Shown: positions 33,762 to 41,402 of the stretch, piece after piece
Layout: each line of letters opens with the position of its first letter
Numbering within the stretch: position 1 is the first letter of the stretch
DNA from: CAZNUM01 sp964539305
GTDB taxonomy: Bacteria; Fidelibacterota; Marinisomatia; Marinisomatales; TCS55
Direction of reading: 5' to 3'
Assembly (NCBI GenBank): GCA_964539305.1
Contig: CAZIIM010000014.1
Coordinates: 1 to 43,789, forward strand
DNA: 43,789 bases
Made by a program: the position numbers and the translations under genes
Notes under the pieces: generated by a model
Database searches by the model: none
Told to the model about the DNA's origin: nothing
What the model saw: only the letters and a program-made list of their open reading frames with translations

Positions 33762-34661
33762 ATGAGACACGTGGATAAACGGAAGTACCTGGATCCGGAA
33801 ATCGTTGCCCGCCTGGCAAATATGTCTCTGCGGGCCAGACTGGTTGTCGAGGGGTATTTAATCGGCCAGCACAAAAGTCCCTACCACGGCTTTAGCGTGG
33901 AGTTTGCAGAACACCGGGCTTACGGGCCGGGTGATGAAACCAGACATATCGATTGGAAGCTCTACGGCAAAACAGATCGTTATTATATTAAGCGTTTCGA
34001 AGAAGAGACCAATTTAAGATCCTACATTCTGCTGGACACCAGCCGATCCATGACCTTTGCCAGTGGCAAGGTTAGTAAACTGGAATACGGTAGTTATCTG
34101 ACCGCAGCGCTTACCTACCTGATGTTAAACCAGCGAGACGGCATCGGGCTGGTCACGTTTGACGACACAATCCGTCATTTTATTCCACCACGGTCCACCA
34201 CCTCCCATGTGAATACCATTCTCCAGAAGCTGGATTCTATTTCCCCGGGGAAAGACACACGGATTCAGCCAGTATTGGATGAAATGGCTGAGCGGATTAA
34301 GAAACGGGGGTTGATTATTCTAATTTCGGATTTGCTGGATGACCCGGCCACCGTTCTGACCGGCCTACGGCATTTTCGACATTACAAACAGGAAATCATC
34401 GTATTTCATATTCTGGACCGGGCCGAACTGGATTTTAATTTTAAGACCAGGACACGCTTTAAGGACCTGGAAAGCGGTCAAACCATCAGTACCGAGCCCT
34501 GGCTCATCCGTTCTTCCTACCAGGAAACGCTGGAACAATTCCAGCGTGAATACCGACGGCATTGTCGGAAACAGCGGATTGACTACGTGCCTCTAGTTAC
34601 GGATTACCCGCTGGATTTGGCATTGAATGAATATTTGAGAAAACGGCAGCGGCTGGGATAA
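33762..34661 (+). CDS. DUF58 (vWA-like) protein, MoxR partner
   Basis: A 299-residue protein. The DUF58 signature SVEFAEHRAYGPGDETRHIDWKLYGKTDRYYIKRFEEETNL spans about residues 45-86. A von Willebrand A fold follows with an intact metal-ion-dependent adhesion motif (LLDTSRSM). No membrane helix is visible, so unlike some relatives it is soluble. MoxR plus DUF58 pairs are common and thought to act on envelope or metallo-enzyme targets; the target here is unknown. It ends just before a terminator that separates it from the convergent TPR lipoprotein gene. Confidence 0.95.
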   Translation: MRHVDKRKYLDPEIVARLANMSLRARLVVEGYLIGQHKSPYHGFSVEFAEHRAYGPGDETRHIDWKLYGKTDRYYIKRFEEETNLRSYILLDTSRSMTFASGKVSKLEYGSYLTAALTYLMLNQRDGIGLVTFDDTIRHFIPPRSTTSHVNTILQKLDSISPGKDTRIQPVLDEMAERIKKRGLIILISDLLDDPATVLTGLRHFRHYKQEIIVFHILDRAELDFNFKTRTRFKDLESGQTISTEPWLIRSSYQETLEQFQREYRRHCRKQRIDYVPLVTDYPLDLALNEYLRKRQRLG

Positions 34662-34687
34662 AAAAATCCCCGGCGAACCGGGGATTT
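34661..34687 (-). terminator. bidirectional hairpin terminator between DUF58 and TPR genes
   Basis: ATCCCCGG (34666-34673) pairs with CCGGGGAT (34678-34685) around a CGAA tetraloop. Six A on the plus strand before the stem give a U tract on the minus strand, so it terminates the minus-strand TPR gene best; the plus-strand tail is only TTTC after the stem. Confidence 0.9.
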
Positions 34688-34710
34688 CAACAAAGGATTC
34701 TCAGATTGGA

Positions 34711-35781
34711 TTAATCACCCAGGCGTTTTGCTTTCGCTAGGTAGCGGGTTGCACCATCCGGATCGCCCTGCTTAATGAGTACCCGTGCCATCCCGCGGTA
34801 ATGGTCCGGATTGTCCGGCTGGAGGGTAATGAGCTCCCGGTAAAACTTCTCGGCCCGGCTCCACTTCTCAGCATTTTCAAACGTCTGGGCCATACCAACC
34901 AGCGCTTCTGCGTCCTCCGGGTTCAGGTCCAGGGCAGACATGAAACTATCTTCTGCCTCCTGGTACCGCTCCAGGCGCATATTTAGTACTCCCAAGTTGA
35001 AATACAGATCCGCCTTCACCTGTTTATCTTCCTCCCGGGCGATGGCTTTTTCAAAGGTGGCAATTGATTCTTCAATCTTACCCAGATCGTAGTAGGTTGT
35101 GGCCAGCATCCGGATGGCAAAGGAATTACTCGGGTCCAGATCAACGGCTTTAGAAAGGTATTTCAAAGCTTCTTCATTTCGTCCCAACTGAGTCAGAATC
35201 TGACCGACCACCAGGTTGGCCTGGAAATCATCCGGCAGGAGTTCAGCCGCTTTCACGGCATTCTGAAGGGCCCGTTCGTTATCTCCCAGTTTGGAATAAC
35301 AGGTCGCCAGAATCACATAGGTCTGTCCTTCATCCGGTTTAATGGTTTTGGTTACTTCAAAACTTTCGGCAGCTTCTCTTAAATCGGTGGTATCCTCCGT
35401 AGCGTTGTAACGATTAAAAATTTTAACACCGTCGTTGTAACTGTCTGCCCAAAACATGGTGCGGAATTTTTCCACATATTCCCTCGTGGGGCGGCCCTGC
35501 AGGATCTTTTTGTCGGCCCCCAGCTTCATCGCCCGGTCAAACATTTCATTCATTTTTTTCCATTCTTTCTTGCGGCCGTAGACGTGAAATGCTACCTGAA
35601 CGGGGATCTCCGGATTATCCGGTTCCACTTCCAGCGCCTTTAGAAGAAATTCTTCAGCCCGGTCCCAATCCTGGTTTTGAATATATAATTTCGCCGATGT
35701 GTATTCCTGGCTGTCACAGCCCCAAATGATAATCCCCAACAGGGCAAACAGGATCATCACCCGTTTTGATTTTAAAACCAT
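34711..35781 (-). CDS. TPR-repeat lipoprotein
   Basis: A 356-residue protein with a lipoprotein signal (GIIIWGC, Cys22), so it is lipid-anchored in the envelope. At least eight tetratricopeptide units follow, for example DWDRAEEFLLKALEVEPDN near residue 40, NEEALKYLSKAVDLDPSN near 205 and YQEAEDSFMSALDLNPED near 275. They form a superhelix for protein binding. No catalytic motif is seen and the binding partner is unknown. AAGAGGAGA directly ahead of the ATG is a strong ribosome binding site. It is 62 bases downstream of the PfkB kinase gene on the same strand and is closed by a good terminator. Confidence 0.93.
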   Translation of the reverse strand: MVLKSKRVMILFALLGIIIWGCDSQEYTSAKLYIQNQDWDRAEEFLLKALEVEPDNPEIPVQVAFHVYGRKKEWKKMNEMFDRAMKLGADKKILQGRPTREYVEKFRTMFWADSYNDGVKIFNRYNATEDTTDLREAAESFEVTKTIKPDEGQTYVILATCYSKLGDNERALQNAVKAAELLPDDFQANLVVGQILTQLGRNEEALKYLSKAVDLDPSNSFAIRMLATTYYDLGKIEESIATFEKAIAREEDKQVKADLYFNLGVLNMRLERYQEAEDSFMSALDLNPEDAEALVGMAQTFENAEKWSRAEKFYRELITLQPDNPDHYRGMARVLIKQGDPDGATRYLAKAKRLGD

Positions 35782-35843
35782 TCTCTCCTCTTGAAATAAT
35801 TACGAAAAACAGTGGCGAAAGTTAGGGGCAGGTTTTACCCATT

Positions 35844-36749
35844 TCAAGATTTTAACGTACGACGTAAAAATTCTTTTCGTACCTCTATCTCCCCGTTGGA
35901 AGCCCTTGTCAGAGCCTCGACCCCGAATCCTTCCACACAGAGTGATGCTAATGCAGAACCTTCCACCAGGGCTTCCTCCAATGATTGGCCCATCACTTGT
36001 GCCGCTACGAATCCTCCACCGAAAGTGTCCCCGGCTCCCGTCGGATCTATTACATTCTTCACCGGGTAGGCTCCGATTGAAATCCTGTCTCCCCCTCGAA
36101 ATGCCACTGCCCCCTGACTGCCTCTTTTTACCACTACCGTATCAGGACCCATCTCCTGCAGGACTGACACAGCATCGGAAATGCTCCCGGCCCCACCCAG
36201 CATTAAAGCCTCTGACTCGTTAATGAGAAGCGTATGGGAACGGGACAGGACTGTTTTTAATCCACTCAATTCTGTGTTAATCCATAGATTCATCGTATCC
36301 ACCACCACCTGTTTAACATCGGGCATCTGATCTAGAACAGAGCGTTGCAGCAGGGGATGAATATTGGCCAGAAACACATGGCTGCAGTTTTTGTTGGAAA
36401 GACTCAGTTCGGGCGTAAAATTTTCGAATACTCCCAGTTCCGTAAAAATTGTATCCCGCTCATCCCAGTTTTCATGATACCGTCCACCCCAACGAAACGT
36501 GGGCCCTGGAAGCGTTTTCAGATCCTCCAGGTTTTCCCCGAAACGGTGATACAGGGCCCAACCCTCCGGTGGGAAATCAGTCCCGACAACGCCCACGACA
36601 CTCACCGACGAAGATCGGGCAGCCGCAACCATGGCATAGGTGGTGGATCCCCCAATGACATTTTGACGACGGGCCTCTTGCGTTTCGATTGTATCCAGAG
36701 CAATCGAACCGACAATTAAAATAGAATTTCCGCTCATGGGTGGTATCAT
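35844..36749 (-). CDS. PfkB-family carbohydrate/nucleoside kinase
   Basis: A 301-residue ribokinase-fold protein. The N-terminal glycine pair block IGGSTTYAMVAAARS, a middle beta-sheet region, and the C-terminal PfkB signature VIDPTGAGDTFGGGFVAAQ with the catalytic aspartate (D in GAGDTF) are present. Ribokinase, adenosine kinase and fructokinase share these motifs, so the substrate is not clear from sequence; the absence of obvious sugar genes nearby does not help. Start may be 36749 or the ATG at 36737, neither with a clear ribosome binding site. Divergent from the metallophosphoesterase gene. Confidence 0.93.
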   Translation of the reverse strand: MIPPMSGNSILIVGSIALDTIETQEARRQNVIGGSTTYAMVAAARSSSVSVVGVVGTDFPPEGWALYHRFGENLEDLKTLPGPTFRWGGRYHENWDERDTIFTELGVFENFTPELSLSNKNCSHVFLANIHPLLQRSVLDQMPDVKQVVVDTMNLWINTELSGLKTVLSRSHTLLINESEALMLGGAGSISDAVSVLQEMGPDTVVVKRGSQGAVAFRGGDRISIGAYPVKNVIDPTGAGDTFGGGFVAAQVMGQSLEEALVEGSALASLCVEGFGVEALTRASNGEIEVRKEFLRRTLKS

Positions 36750-36874
36750 TTTACAAGGCTTTTCGTTCTTACCACAAGACAGAATCGCTTTGGTGGTGAT
36801 TTAATTCCGGCCTGGAGGCTTTCAACCCTTAATTGCTTGCACCAACGGAGGTGGACAGGGTATATTTTAATCTT

Positions 36875-37648
36875 ATGGGCAAGAAATCATTCGCCATAAT
36901 CACGGACATCCATTCGAATATAGTATCTTTGAAAACGGCTTTATCCATTATCGGGGAGCATGATCCGGTCGATCAAATCATCTGTCTGGGAGACTGCTTC
37001 GCACTGGGGTCGGACCCGGAGGAGACCCTCTCCATGTTAAAGACGATCAAAGACTGCATCTTTATTCGAGGTAACCACGATCGCTACCTGATCGAGCGTT
37101 TATGGGAGCAGGAACGTCCTTCCCTGGAGGGTATGGACCCGGACGATCCCATTTGTCAGGCCATCGTTGCGAATATTGCCTGGACGGCTGAAAAAGTGGG
37201 GGAAGCGGGGATTGATTTTATCCGCCAGATGCACATCGCCCATCGTGAAATCCTGGATTCCACCCTGGTGGAATTCACCCACGCCTGGTACCAGCGGGAT
37301 GACCAGCCACCGGCCATGGAAGAAGCACTCCTCTGGCGGACACACGTCTCGACGGCCCACCCTGAAATTTCCCGATATATCTTTGTCCACGGCCACGTTC
37401 ACATCCCCCGTCATGAATCCCGTGAGAATCTGACCATTCTCTGCCAGGGGGCAACCGGTTTGCCGTTTGACGAAGACCCCCGGGGCTCTGTGGCCTTTCT
37501 GACCATTGGCGACTCCTTCGAATGGAAAGTCATACGCTATGAATATGACGTGGATTCGGCTATTCAAAAACTGCAGGACCGCCACCCGCCCTTTAATAAA
37601 AACCTTCAGAATACGATCAAATACGCCGCCATCCGGAACGATATTTAA
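36875..37648 (+). CDS. metallophosphoesterase
   Basis: A 257-residue protein beginning at the ATG at 36875, directly before the conserved core; a TTG at 36833 is upstream but adds unconserved residues. The calcineurin-like metal sites are complete: TDIHSN (D-x-H), CLGDCFALG (GD), RGNHDRY (GNHD) and VHGHVHIPR (GHxH). This fits small bacterial phosphodiesterases of the YfcE/ApaH type, substrate unknown. There is no signal peptide, so it is cytosolic. A TATATTTTA stretch just before the ATG could be a -10 element for a very short leader. It is followed at 47 bases by the cysteine desulfurase gene. Confidence 0.9.
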   Translation: MGKKSFAIITDIHSNIVSLKTALSIIGEHDPVDQIICLGDCFALGSDPEETLSMLKTIKDCIFIRGNHDRYLIERLWEQERPSLEGMDPDDPICQAIVANIAWTAEKVGEAGIDFIRQMHIAHREILDSTLVEFTHAWYQRDDQPPAMEEALLWRTHVSTAHPEISRYIFVHGHVHIPRHESRENLTILCQGATGLPFDEDPRGSVAFLTIGDSFEWKVIRYEYDVDSAIQKLQDRHPPFNKNLQNTIKYAAIRNDI

Positions 37649-37695
37649 GCCTGAACGGCTTTCTTCGTAATTTCACTTCTATTCCTGGATAATAA

Positions 37696-38820
37696 ATGCA
37701 CTATTTTGACCATTGCGCTACTACTCCGCTTCATCCTGAGGTTCTCAAACTGGTAAATTCTGTGGAGGCAGACCATTTTGCCAATCCTTCCAGTGTTCAT
37801 GCTGCTGGAAGAAAGGCCCGGGCCCTGATTGAAAAGGCGCGACGCCAGGTGGGTGCCGCCATCCAGGCCGCACCGGGGGAAATTATCTTTACCGGCGGCG
37901 GGTCCGAAGCAAATAACCTGGTCTTATGGAACCTGTTGAGACAACCGAGACAGCACGTTATCACCTCCGCCGTGGAACACCCTTCTGTTTACAAAACGCT
38001 TCAACAGCTGGAACCACTGGGAGTCACGGTTACCGTCTTGCCAGTCGATTCAACCGGTATGATCAAAATCACTGATTTGGAGTCCGCCTTCCAGGAGAAT
38101 ACAGGGTTGGTCACTATCATGTTTGCCAATAATGAGGTGGGGACGATACAGCCGCTTCGGGAGATTATCCGCAGCGCCCATGCCCGGAATGTGCCGGTTC
38201 ACTCCGATGGCGTCCAGGCTGCGGGGAAAATTGAAGTGAATGTGAAGGCCTTGGGTGTGGATTATATGAGCTTTTCCGGTCACAAAATATATGGCCCGAA
38301 AGGAGTCGGTTTTCTCTATGCACGGAAAGGCAGCAAACTAAGACCTTTCATCATCGGTGGTGGGCAGGAACATGGTCTTCGGGCCGGAACGGAAAATACA
38401 CCTGCTATTGCCGGGCTGGGGCTGGCCATGGAACTGGCTTCCCGACAGTTGAAGGACCGTCAGAAACACCTGAGACGGATGGAGCGTCAGTTTGTAGAAC
38501 AGCTGAAAAAACGCCTTCCGAAAGCCCGCTTCAACGGCCATGAAAAAGATCATTTACCCGGAGTCCTCAGTGTCACATTTCCCTCCATTCGGAACGACCT
38601 CCTGCTGGCCCAGCTGGACCGCCGGGGGATTGCCGTTTCCAGCGGATCAGCCTGCTCCTCTGGCACCGTGGATCCCTCCCCTGTCCTCAAGGCGATGGGC
38701 CTCCCTGATGAACTTAATCTCGCCACGATCCGGATCAGTTTTGGCATCCACAATACAGAAGCAGAAATCAAGATTCTGGTGGAGGCCCTGGCAGAAATAC
38801 TACAATCGGTTCCCCAGTGA
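37696..38820 (+). CDS. cysteine desulfurase (IscS/NifS type)
   Basis: A 374-residue PLP enzyme of fold type I. Marks: YFDHCATTPLHPEVL, GGGSEANNLVLWNL, VEHPSVYKTL, NNEVGTIQPL, the PLP lysine K197 in FSGHKIYGPKG, and catalytic C320 in SSGSACSSGTVDPSPVL, in the extended-loop (IscS-like) context. It takes sulfur from cysteine and passes it to acceptors. Its stop overlaps the mnmA GTG by 4 bases, the arrangement of B. subtilis yrvO-mnmA, where the desulfurase serves tRNA thiolation. No iscU, iscA or regulator is present, so a dedicated tRNA role is likely but not proven. Confidence 0.96.
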   Translation: MHYFDHCATTPLHPEVLKLVNSVEADHFANPSSVHAAGRKARALIEKARRQVGAAIQAAPGEIIFTGGGSEANNLVLWNLLRQPRQHVITSAVEHPSVYKTLQQLEPLGVTVTVLPVDSTGMIKITDLESAFQENTGLVTIMFANNEVGTIQPLREIIRSAHARNVPVHSDGVQAAGKIEVNVKALGVDYMSFSGHKIYGPKGVGFLYARKGSKLRPFIIGGGQEHGLRAGTENTPAIAGLGLAMELASRQLKDRQKHLRRMERQFVEQLKKRLPKARFNGHEKDHLPGVLSVTFPSIRNDLLLAQLDRRGIAVSSGSACSSGTVDPSPVLKAMGLPDELNLATIRISFGIHNTEAEIKILVEALAEILQSVPQ

Positions 38821-39905
38821 ATAAGCGCGTAATTGTAGGTATGAGCGGAGGGGTGGATAGCTCCGTGGCGGCCCTGTTATTGAAGGAACAGGGTTATGAA
38901 GTGGAGTGCATTTTCATGAAAAACTGGGAAGGTGAACCGGAGGATGCCTGTACCAACGAAGACGATTACCGGGACGCGTTGACCGTCTGTGACACCCTGG
39001 GGCTCCCCCTGCGGAGTGTCAGTTTTGTTCAGGAGTATTGGGACCGGGTTTTTACCTACTTTCTGGCAGAGTACCAGGCCGGCCGGACCCCCAATCCGGA
39101 TGTTCTTTGTAATAAGGAAATCAAATTTAAATCCTTCCTGGAATATGCCTCCGCCCTGGGTGCTGATTTCATCGCCACAGGGCATTACGCCCGGATTAAG
39201 TATCGGGACGATCATTACCACTTATTAAAGGGGAAGGATGCAGGGAAGGACCAGAGTTACTTTTTATATTTACTGGATCAGGAGGCACTTTCGAAAAGTC
39301 TCTTCCCGCTGGGTGATCTGGAAAAATCAAAGGTGCGCCAACTAGCGGAAAAGGCGGAGCTCATTACCCATCATAAGAAGGACAGTACCGGTGTTTGTTT
39401 TATCGGGGAACAAAAATTTTTCAAGGAGTTCCTGATGAAATACCTCAACCCCAATCCAGGTGATATGGTTACTGAGGACGGAACCGTCTGTGGACAGCAC
39501 GACGGGCTCATGTATTACACTCTGGGTCAGCGGAAAGGTCTTGGTATCGGAGGCGGGCATGGCACCTTGGAAGCTCCCTGGTTCGTGGCAGACAAGGATC
39601 TGGAACACAACCGTTTGATTGTGGTGCAGGGGCACGATCACCCGGCCCTCTATTCCAAAGCATTAACGGCCAGTCATCTCCACTGGATCTCAGGTACCCC
39701 TCCCGAGCAAACAGAAAAACTCTCGGCTAAAATCCGTTACCGACAGACCGATCAGTCCTGTCGGCTGGTGGAGTTGTCTCAAGACACCTGTCAGGTGGCA
39801 TTCGACGTCCCTCAGTTTGCCGTCACCCCGGGCCAGTCGATTGTTTTTTACCAGGGGGCCGAATGTCTGGGGGGTGGAATTATTGAGGAGCGATTTCGTG
39901 ATTAA
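38817..39905 (+). CDS. mnmA: tRNA-specific 2-thiouridylase MnmA
   Basis: A 362-residue PP-loop ATPase. The P-loop SGGVDSSVAALLL is at the N-terminus. The two catalytic cysteines are C98 in PNPDVLCNKEIKF and C194 in STGVCFIGEQKF. ATGHYARI, GKDQSYFLYLL and YTLGQRKGLGIGG are also typical. It installs 2-thio groups on U34 of tRNA-Lys, -Glu and -Gln with sulfur from the desulfurase encoded just upstream. The start is GTG at 38817, overlapping the previous stop by 4 bases, so translation is coupled. Confidence 0.97.
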   Translation: MNKRVIVGMSGGVDSSVAALLLKEQGYEVECIFMKNWEGEPEDACTNEDDYRDALTVCDTLGLPLRSVSFVQEYWDRVFTYFLAEYQAGRTPNPDVLCNKEIKFKSFLEYASALGADFIATGHYARIKYRDDHYHLLKGKDAGKDQSYFLYLLDQEALSKSLFPLGDLEKSKVRQLAEKAELITHHKKDSTGVCFIGEQKFFKEFLMKYLNPNPGDMVTEDGTVCGQHDGLMYYTLGQRKGLGIGGGHGTLEAPWFVADKDLEHNRLIVVQGHDHPALYSKALTASHLHWISGTPPEQTEKLSAKIRYRQTDQSCRLVELSQDTCQVAFDVPQFAVTPGQSIVFYQGAECLGGGIIEERFRD

Positions 39906-39931
39906 AACATGAAATACACTGGAACATTAAT

Positions 39932-39953
39932 TGTAAATTTATCGTAGTTTAAT
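39932..39953 (+). promoter_or_regulatory. putative promoter/regulatory motif upstream of the exported unknown
   Basis: TGTAAATTTATCG followed by TAGTTTAAT lies 8 bases before the ATG at 39962 and matches the moxR upstream region (32700-32721) at 18 of 22 positions. Such sharing suggests a promoter or operator; the spacing does not fit a sigma-70 hexamer pair. Confidence 0.35.
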
Positions 39954-39961
39954 ACTCAAGA

Positions 39962-40423
39962 ATGAAGCCCTTAAAAAAAGAATTCCTGATCCTGATCCTC
40001 CTGTTGTCCTGGGGGAATGCCCAGCTTAGGTCCAACAGCTATCATCCGGATGTCCCGGTGAATGACCAGGGTTTGGGCTACGCCCAGCAACATTCTTTCC
40101 TGGACCCCAGTCGCTTTAATATGCATCAGTCTTTTTCCATGAGCGTAGCCAGTGGTGGCGGCCAGTCCTTCTCGGTGGGCATGTACACCAATGAAATGAA
40201 TTTCATGTTGAAAGACAATCTCCGACTCCGGACACAGTTCAGCTTGGTTCAGCCGAATGGAAGCAACTCTCTTTTCAGTAATCAGGCCCCAGGGGGGCAA
40301 GTGTTTTATGGTGCCAGTTTGGAGTACCAGCCCCGGGAAAATTTATTTTTCAGTTTCTCTTTGAATAATTATCCAACGTATCGACTGTATCGGCCTTACT
40401 CCCGTTTCTACCTAACGCCCTGA
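39962..40423 (+). CDS. exported protein of unknown function, possible small outer-membrane beta protein
   Basis: A 153-residue product with a signal peptide (residues 1-20, cleavage after GNA). The mature part is rich in Ser, Asn, Gln and aromatic residues, with short alternating strands such as SFSMSVASGGGQSFSVGM and FYGASLEYQPRENLFFSFSL. That pattern suggests beta-strands of a small barrel or surface protein, but I recognise no family and the terminus is not the usual aromatic residue. It lies 56 bases after mnmA, with its own candidate promoter motif, and 4 bases before the LytR_C gene, so they may form one unit. Confidence 0.75.
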   Translation: MKPLKKEFLILILLLSWGNAQLRSNSYHPDVPVNDQGLGYAQQHSFLDPSRFNMHQSFSMSVASGGGQSFSVGMYTNEMNFMLKDNLRLRTQFSLVQPNGSNSLFSNQAPGGQVFYGASLEYQPRENLFFSFSLNNYPTYRLYRPYSRFYLTP

Positions 40424-40427
40424 CCCA

Positions 40428-40991
40428 GTGCCCAAGCTCAAACGCCGTAAAAAGAAATCATTGTTTGCCACGCCCCGGAAGAAATCAGGTCGGCGTATAC
40501 GCTTTAATTTACAGGGCTCGGTTCTGAACGCCGGGATCGCCTTCATGACTCTCCTGCTCATTGCTTTTATCTTATCTTTTTCAGGACGGCAAACCCGCAC
40601 GGGTGTTCCCATCGAAGTGAAATTTCCGACCCTGCCGGAGACGCCCCGGCTGGCAGCCGAAATTTACAACCAGAATCCTTTGCTGGATGTGGAAGTGGAA
40701 ATTCTGAATGGCTGTGGAGAGCCGGGCCTGGCGGCCAAATTTGCCGAGTATCTCCGTTCCAAACGCGTAGATGTGGTTCGGTCAGACAATGCGGATCACT
40801 TTGATTACCCCAAAACCATTTTAATTCAACGGAATGAAAATGTGGAAGGATTAAAGGTCGTGGCTAAAGCGCTGGGTTTTAATATCAAAGACAAAGACCG
40901 GATTTTGACAAAAATTGATCCCTCAATGGATGCGGACCTGACTCTGATCATCGGAAAGGATTATCATTCCATCGACCTTGGCAGTCATTAG
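40428..40991 (+). CDS. membrane-anchored LytR C-terminal (LytR_C) domain protein
   Basis: A 187-residue protein starting with GTG at 40428. A strongly basic cytosolic arm (KRRKKK, RKKSGRR) precedes one membrane helix at about residues 32-50, and the outside part is a LytR_C domain (VEVEILNGCGEPGLAAKFAE, about residues 85-185). The LytR_C fold is known from the C-terminus of LCP cell-envelope ligases, but no LCP catalytic domain is present here. Stand-alone LytR_C proteins often lie next to rsfS, as here (18 bases). Role in the envelope is inferred only. Confidence 0.85.
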   Translation: MPKLKRRKKKSLFATPRKKSGRRIRFNLQGSVLNAGIAFMTLLLIAFILSFSGRQTRTGVPIEVKFPTLPETPRLAAEIYNQNPLLDVEVEILNGCGEPGLAAKFAEYLRSKRVDVVRSDNADHFDYPKTILIQRNENVEGLKVVAKALGFNIKDKDRILTKIDPSMDADLTLIIGKDYHSIDLGSH

Positions 40992-41009
40992 TGTAACCTC
41001 CGGATTGCA

Positions 41010-41402
41010 TTGCCCGTAACCGCTTCTACCTCCTCAACCGAATCCCTGCGGCTGGCGGACGCGATCGCTCAAATTGCCCTGAGTAAAAAAGCGGAGCGAA
41101 TCCTGGAAATCGACGTTCGTGAATTAACCAGTATTACGGACTATTTTATTATCTGTTCTGCCGATACGGATGTCCAGGTAAAAGCCATTTGTGACGCCAT
41201 TCGGAAAGGGACGGACCACAAGCCCTATCGCCTGGAAGGTTATCAGCATTTGAACTGGGTCCTGCTGGATTACATTGACGTGGTTGTTCACATTTTCAGA
41301 ACCAAGGAACGGAATTATTACAACATTGAAAAACTCTGGGCCGACGCGCCGACCAAAGAAATTACCGATGATTATCCCACAGCTGAAAACAGCCCTCTCT
41401 GA
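41010..41402 (+). CDS. rsfS: ribosomal silencing factor RsfS (Iojap)
   Basis: A 130-residue protein with the RsfS fold: LADAIAQIALSKKAERILEIDV, then LTSITDYFIICSADTDVQVKAI, then GYQHLNWVLLDYIDVVVHIF and the NYYNIEKLWADA motif. It binds uL14 and keeps the 50S subunit from joining in starvation. No ATG precedes the conserved region; TTG at 41010 is the only usable start in the frame. Its last 35 bases overlap argS. Confidence 0.94.
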   Translation: MPVTASTSSTESLRLADAIAQIALSKKAERILEIDVRELTSITDYFIICSADTDVQVKAICDAIRKGTDHKPYRLEGYQHLNWVLLDYIDVVVHIFRTKERNYYNIEKLWADAPTKEITDDYPTAENSPL

